Source of the DNA: Spirogloea muscicola
Lineage: Eukaryota > Streptophyta > Zygnematophyceae > Spirogloeales > Spirogloeaceae
Direction of reading: 5' to 3'
DNA length: 12,193 nt
NCBI GenBank assembly: GCA_009602725.1
Contig: WELB01000250.1
Coordinates: forward strand, 174,190 to 186,382
The position numbers and the translations under genes were made by a program. The notes beneath the pieces are model-generated. The model worked only from the letters and a program-made list of their open reading frames with translations, had not been told where the DNA came from and made no database searches. Of this stretch, positions 8,607 through 12,193 are shown piece by piece. Position 1 is the first letter of the stretch. The number at the start of each line of letters is the position of its first letter.

Positions 8607-9392
8607 ATCAATGGCGCCACTTGGGTCGGGACGATGTGGTGGCGTTATCGCTGGGGCCGCCCGCACGGCCGGGCCCGCCGCCGCCGCCGCCGGGGGTTGT
8701 GGGCACCTGGTGCCGACCTGGCCCGCGTCGTCTCGCGCCCGCCGGGGGCCCCAGGGGGCTGCCGGCGCCCCGCCAGGTGCCGCTCGCACTAACCGCATGG
8801 ATCACGCGCCTTGCCAAACGGATCTGGCGGCTAGGCTCCGGTTTCCTTTGTCGCCATCCGGGGTGGGGCCGCCGGGCGCCGCGCCGTTCCGAGGCTCGTT
8901 TCCTTTTCTTCTTCCAAGGCTCGCGCTGCCGCATCTGCCTGCCGGTCGTGCCTTAGCTGCAGCCTCTTGCCCCTGCCTTCGCTGTCTACTTGCGTGCAGT
9001 GTTGAGCTGGGCTATTCGTCAGTGCCGTGTTAGGGCTAACCGAATGCCCAGGACCCAGAGTCTCACCATCACTCGGTTGGAGCTCAGGCGACGAAGAAGC
9101 GTGAGGCTCAGGCGATGAGGACGCGGTGCTCTCGAATGCACCGCCGCGCCGCGCTCCTTCCTCGCCTTCTTGCCCACGGCAAAGACGGCCTTCTTGCCCA
9201 TGGCGGTGATGGCGGCAGGGTCCGGCAGGAAGCAGGCCGGCAGCAGCTCAAGGCAAGTGGCGTGGGCGCTGGCAAGCAAGGAAGAGCGGTGGGCACAAGG
9301 AGGACGGTGGCTCCTCTTAGAGTTGAGCAAGCTTGAGCTTACTCGACCCCCTTTTGCCTACATAGAAAGAATGCAAGATCACATGGGCACAG
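8606..9392. other. GC-rich stretch without a supportable gene
   Basis: Long open frames overlap on both strands simply because stops are rare in this composition. A minus-strand frame around 9130-9290 reads PDPAAITAMGKKAVFAVGKK followed by ARKERG and is somewhat protein-like, but it has no recognised domain and no clear exon borders. A plus-strand frame through 8640-8950 is Pro/Gly/Arg-rich and unremarkable. A 24-bp direct duplication lies inside (9165-9212). Confidence 0.4.
9165..9212. repeat. 24-bp tandem duplication
   Basis: Bases 9165-9188 and 9189-9212 are adjacent copies that both begin CCTTCTTGCCCA and diverge after that. The unit is a multiple of three, and on the minus strand it gives an eight-residue repeat (MGKKAVFA / VGKKARKE). 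An in-frame repeat is mildly in favour of coding on that strand. Confidence 0.6.
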
Positions 9393-9424
9393 TGGGTCCC
9401 GGCGGGTCAGCCTGCCGGGACCCA
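9393..9424. repeat. 11-bp perfect inverted repeat
   Basis: TGGGTCCCGGC at 9393-9403 is the exact reverse complement of GCCGGGACCCA at 9414-9424, with a 10-base spacer. The stem is nearly all G-C, so it would be a stable hairpin in DNA or RNA. It marks the left border of the repeat-rich region. Confidence 0.85.
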
Positions 9425-9433
9425 AGGAGGGCC

Positions 9434-9522
9434 GGGCCGGCTGCAAAGCCGACCCGAGGTGTCCATTAAGCTAGTCGGGCAGGGGCCAGCTGCAGAGCCG
9501 GCCCTAGGTGTCCGTTAAGCTA
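9434..9522. repeat. 49-bp-period direct duplication
   Basis: Bases 9434-9473 and 9483-9522 are 40-base copies sharing the pattern GGGCC(G/A)GCTGCA(A/G)AGCCG, then CC(C/G)AGGTGTCC-like and TTAAGCTA. The two copies start 49 bases apart and each contains a small GCCGGC-type fold. This follows directly on the inverted repeat and may be part of the terminus of a mobile element. Confidence 0.75.
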
Positions 9523-10012
9523 TTTGAGTCCACAGGTGGGAGGCACATTGTAACACGTGTGATATGTCTACGTGTCACACTGATGATGCGGGCAAGCTGC
9601 CCCTGGAAGCGACAGGTGCTTCCCTAAGTGGGACACTTCAGATAATATGGAAAAGAACGAAAGGAGCTAATGCCTATATTCTAACATGCACGCCGCGCCT
9701 TGGCTGCGGCCCTCCGGTTGCCGTCAGGGCGACGTCTATCCGCCAGCTAATTCCTCTGACTTGCACTCACTCACCCGCGGTTATTGCGAGCCCCCTCGTA
9801 CTTTGTCTATTCTATTTTGGGCTGGCTCTTCCAGCCCCTATCCTCAATGGGCGACCCCTTCCTTGCTGCCGGCTCAGCAACTAGTATCTTGCTTTTGGCG
9901 CCATCCGCCCCCTCCAGAGTCTGTCCATTCTATTTTGGGCTGGCCTCTCACAGCCAGCAGTCAAATTGGCAGCGCTGTTCTTCTGGCCCTGGCCCTGGGG
10001 ACCCGTTACCAG

Positions 10013-10320
10013 ACGAGTTCTTCCCGTTGGCAATTGACACCCATGGGGCGATGGGCGCTTGGTGGCTCGAGCTGCTCACCCAGCTCGCCCGCCAGACCAT
10101 CGCCCGTCACTTCCATGGGGAGCCGGTAGACTTTCCTGCAGCCGGGTCGCTGGCGCAAGTGTATCGTATGCGCCTGGCCGTCTCGCTGCAGAGGTCTATG
10201 GCCCGGGCGCTGCACCTTCGTGCCGGCAGAGCCCTCGCTGCTGCCTCTGGCTCTGGCCAGGGGACCCACTTCCACGAGCTTAGCATCTCCGACCTGCGGC
10301 TGCTTAGCAGAGGTTACTGA
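10013..10320 (+). pseudogene. C-terminal fragment of a retroelement-type protein (copy A)
   Basis: After a GTTACCAG acceptor-like site (AG at 10011-10012) the frame reads EFFPLAIDTHGAMGAWWLEL, then a Gln/Arg/His-rich stretch, then GSLAQVYRMRLAVSLQRSMA and RALHLRAGRALAAASG, ending SISDLRLLSRGY at TGA 10318-10320. From memory of the family, the pattern F-x-P-[LF]-A-[VI]-[ED]-T-x-G-x-x-G followed by RLSVALQRGNAR-like residues is the extreme C-terminus of reverse-transcriptase/restriction-like-endonuclease proteins of non-LTR-like elements in algae and other eukaryotes. The reverse transcriptase and nuclease parts are not found upstream, where the sequence is array repeat, so this looks like a 5'-truncated copy. 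Confidence 0.5.
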
Positions 10321-11320
10321 GTGATTCGTAGCTGCTTTGTTTCTCTGCGTGCTTGTTTTCTTAGCGCTTTCCCTGGCCCTCTTTCTCGTACTCTGTTCAT
10401 TCTTTTGTGGGCTGGCTTTTCCAGCCCCTCTCCTCAATGGGCGAGCACTTCTATCTTTCTTTGTTACCAGCAGACCAATTCTTCCGACCTGCAGCTGCTT
10501 AGCAGGGGTTACTAAGTCTTTCCTAGCTGCTTGACTCCGTGTGTGCTTTTATGCTCTCCCTTGGCCCCTTCGAACTTTGTTCATCCTGGGCTTGTTATTT
10601 CTGGGCTGGCCTCTTCCAGCCACCGCCCTCTGCTGGAAGCGTCTCTCTTTTCCTCTCCAGGTGCGAATCACTCCGATTTGCGGCTGCTGACTCGGAGTTC
10701 ATAATACTTCCACTCCACCTGCTGTAGCCACTTGCATAGCTGTGTACTTTTAGCGCCTTTCGGCTTTTGAACCTTCTCCATTCGATCTGGGCTCGCTTTC
10801 AATAGCCCTCGCCATCTTTGGAAGAGCTTACTCAACATGCGGCTGCTAGACTTGCGGCTACTAAGTAGGTGATACTGGGCTCCATTCTTGGTTGTTGGAT
10901 TTTTTCCTGCGTGCTGTTCGCTTTCTGTCTCTTCTGGACCTTGTCATTGCTTAATGGGCTGGCCTTCTGCAGCCATCGCCCCCTTTTGAAGAGTTGCTGA
11001 TTCTTTCTCCGCCATCGCCCTGTGTGGAAATTGTTTGTCCTCCGAAACTATGATTTCGCTTGGTGATAATTCAATGTCACACTTGCTTCTCCTACCTTCG
11101 CTTGGTCCCCCTTTCAATTAGCGCACCTCGCACCTTCCTTTCTAGTCCGATTTGCAATCGATGACTTCAGCTCATTGAGCGTCATTCGTAGATATTATGG
11201 AGATCAGTGTCGGGGTCTGCGCCTTCCGGCCCTTTCGGCCGCGCTTTCTGCTTTTGGCCCTCGTCCGTACTTGTCGGGTCTTAATGGCTAGACCTATTGC
11301 TCTGGCCAAGGGACCCAGGC

Positions 11321-11527
11321 TCTGGCCAGGGGACCCACTTCCAGGAGCCTAGCATCTCTGATCTGCGGCTGCTTAGCAGGGGTTTCTAAGTGATTTGTAG
11401 CTGCTTTGATTCTTTGTGTGCTTGGTTTTCTTAGCGCTTCCCCTGGCCCCCTTCTCGTCCTTTGTTAAATCTTTTTTGGGCTGGCTTTTCCAGCCCCTAT
11501 CCTGAATGGGCGAGCACTTTCTTTTAT
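11321..11527 (+). repeat. Second copy of the C-terminal tail and 3' module
   Basis: This segment repeats 10250-10455: the same GGCTCTGGCCAGGGGACCCA start, the same coding end (ISDLRLLSRG, then F in place of Y, then a TAA stop), and the same stem-loop module behind it. The copies differ by scattered substitutions and small indels. It shows that the protein end and the stem-loop module were duplicated together as one unit. Confidence 0.8.
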
Positions 11528-11589
11528 TGACCCGGCTCGCGCGCTGCTCTGTATCTCGCAGGCGAGGCGAGCAGACCAACTCCAATGCC

Positions 11590-11715
11590 GCTGGCTCGCT
11601 AGCGCAGGTATTTTGCATGCGCCTGTCCATAACCCTCCGGCATCCCATGGCCCACGCCTTGCAAATGCGTGCTGCCAGTGCTCGCTGCAGCCTCTGGCTT
11701 TCGTCAGAGAGACTA
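11590..11715 (+). pseudogene. C-terminal fragment of a retroelement-type protein (copy C)
   Basis: The frame reads GSLAQVFCMRLSITLRHPMA followed by HALQMRAASAR. This aligns with GSLAQVYRMRLAVSLQRSMA at about 10144-10257, with substitutions throughout. The preceding FFPLAIDTHG block is missing: upstream is a CTCGCAGGCGAGGCGAGCAG stretch and then a stem-loop module. It is therefore a shorter and more diverged copy than the one at 10013-10320. No start or complete domain is present. Confidence 0.5.
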
Positions 11716-11898
11716 CATTCCGGCGGCTCTTTGTGACTTGTGGCTGCTGACAGACTTTTCTAAGAGGTTCTTTTACATTTTACTTGCCTAGATGTGTGGT
11801 ATGACACTTTTCCGCTGCTTCGGACCTTGTCAATGTTTTTCGGGCTGGCTTTTCACCGCCCTCGCCTAATACGGAGCTTGTCTTTTGTTTTTGTGCGT

Positions 11899-12193
11899 CA
11901 ATGTGAGTGTGGCGAGCGCGGGACCGAGCCTGGAGAGCTGGCTGCTCATGTTCTGCGCTGTTCCCACGGCGGAGAGCGGACAGCGGCCCACGACCGCCTC
12001 CGCGACGTAATGCATGGCAACCTGTTGGAGGCTGGTTTCTCCGTGGCAGCAGAGCACTCCGGAATCATGCCAATCGAGCACAGGGCCGACGGTCTCCACG
12101 CCAGGCGTGTAGACCTGGTGGCCACCCGACAGGCCGGCGGGCCAAGTCTTCTCCTGGACGTGGTGACTACTGCTGCCTATGACCGCTCACACC
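11899..12193 (+). mobile_element. Zinc-knuckle plus restriction-like endonuclease segment, runs off window
   Basis: Frame 1 reads QCECGERGTEPGELAAHVLR, then CSHGGERTAAHDRLRDVMHG, a helix-forming stretch, and RRVDLVATRQAGGPSLLLDV to the window end. C-x-C (11902-11910) with H-x3-C (11947-11961) is a zinc-knuckle pattern. HDRLRD and the two aspartates at 12112-12114 (VDLV) and 12157-12159 (LLLDVV) fit a PD-(D/E)XK fold of the kind found after the reverse transcriptase in R2-like and related algal retroelements (family knowledge). The frame has no stop to the end of the window. In this family the nuclease comes before the C-terminal block seen at 10013-10320, so this is the beginning of another, downstream copy; its reverse transcriptase is not present in the sequence just upstream. 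Confidence 0.55.

Larger units (their letters stand above)
9749..11861 (+). repeat. Degenerate tandem array of ~160-200 bp modules with a conserved stem-loop
   Basis: Module anchors of the type TCCGACCTGCGGCTGCTTAG occur near 9755, 10288, 10483, 10672, 10842, 11357 and 11731; neighbouring ones are 170-195 bases apart except where coding fragments intervene. Each module also has a stem-loop: perfect GGGCTGG/CCAGCCC at 9819-9837, 10409-10427 and 11478-11496; GGCTGG/CCAGCC at 10604-10621; shorter versions at 9938-9955 (GGCTG/CAGCC), 10799-10818 (GGGCT/AGCCC) and 10957-10974; and a weaker one at 11842-11861. CTATCCTCAATGGGCGAGCA or a near copy follows the three perfect hairpins. About 205 bases at 10250-10455 recur at 11321-11527 with roughly 85% identity by eye. 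The pairing of the stem is kept while loops and flanks vary. Confidence 0.8.

Noticed and set aside
8232-9033. Long overlapping open frames on both strands
   Set aside because: CCG/GGC tracts lack stop codons in all frames. The predicted proteins are poly-Arg, poly-Pro, poly-Ala or poly-Gly, and frames on both strands are equally open.
9819-9837. Hairpin as a bacterial rho-independent terminator
   Set aside because: The stem has no T-run after it, recurs in every array module, and sits in intron-bearing eukaryotic sequence.
9749-11861. CRISPR array
   Set aside because: Repeats are long (160-200 bp), degenerate, and carry coding ends; there are no short identical repeats with uniform spacers, and the DNA is eukaryotic.
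1-12193. tRNA or rRNA genes
   Set aside because: No TTCGA/TTCAA T-loop context with matching acceptor and anticodon stems was found by eye, and no rRNA core sequence was recognised. A tRNAscan-SE run would settle it.

Overview
The window looks like nuclear DNA of a green alga (Chlorophyta, possibly Trebouxiophyceae; the lineage is inference). The grounds are split genes with short GT-AG introns, GC-rich exons, long GGC/CCG trinucleotide tracts, and a plastid-type ATPase of the SPD1/Ycf45 family that matches plant homologues almost residue for residue. No bacterial operon layout, tRNA, rRNA or CRISPR array was seen.

Left part (1-1900): a short piece of a dispersed repeat (193-312) lies between two identical 19-bp direct repeats. 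Next comes a gene for a secreted protein with a signal peptide, an Ole e 1-like N-terminal module and a Root_cap-like C-terminal module. It is broken by an in-frame TAG, a 40-bp tandem duplication that shifts the frame, and at least one further frame change, so it is best called a pseudogene. From 1900 to about 3000 no gene could be supported.

Centre (3000-6900): the only intact, confidently identified gene is an eight-exon SPD1/Ycf45-type P-loop ATPase on the + strand (exons from about 3517 to 6878). Its N-terminal exon or exons are uncertain because of an unresolved base at 3516 and GGC-rich low-complexity sequence upstream. It has long acidic inserts, and the R3H signature residues appear to be lost.

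Right-centre (6900-9400): mostly intergenic, with one probable minus-strand exon for an acidic, glycine-tract protein of unknown function (7767-8160), a second unresolved base (8167), an AT-rich TATA-bearing segment and several CCG/GGC tracts in which all frames look falsely coding.

Right part (9390-12193): a repeat region. It holds an 11-bp perfect inverted repeat, a 49-bp-period duplication, and a degenerate tandem array of roughly 160-200 bp modules, each carrying a GGGCTGG/CCAGCCC-type stem-loop and a short 'SDLRLLSRGY-stop' coding end. Within this array are fragments of a retroelement-type protein: its extreme C-terminus (about 10013-10320), a second copy of that C-terminus (about 11590-11710), and a zinc-knuckle plus restriction-like endonuclease segment (about 11899-12193, running off the window). 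The fragments are out of order for one gene, so they look like several truncated, tandem copies of one element family. The 193-312 fragment at the left end is a solo piece of the same family.
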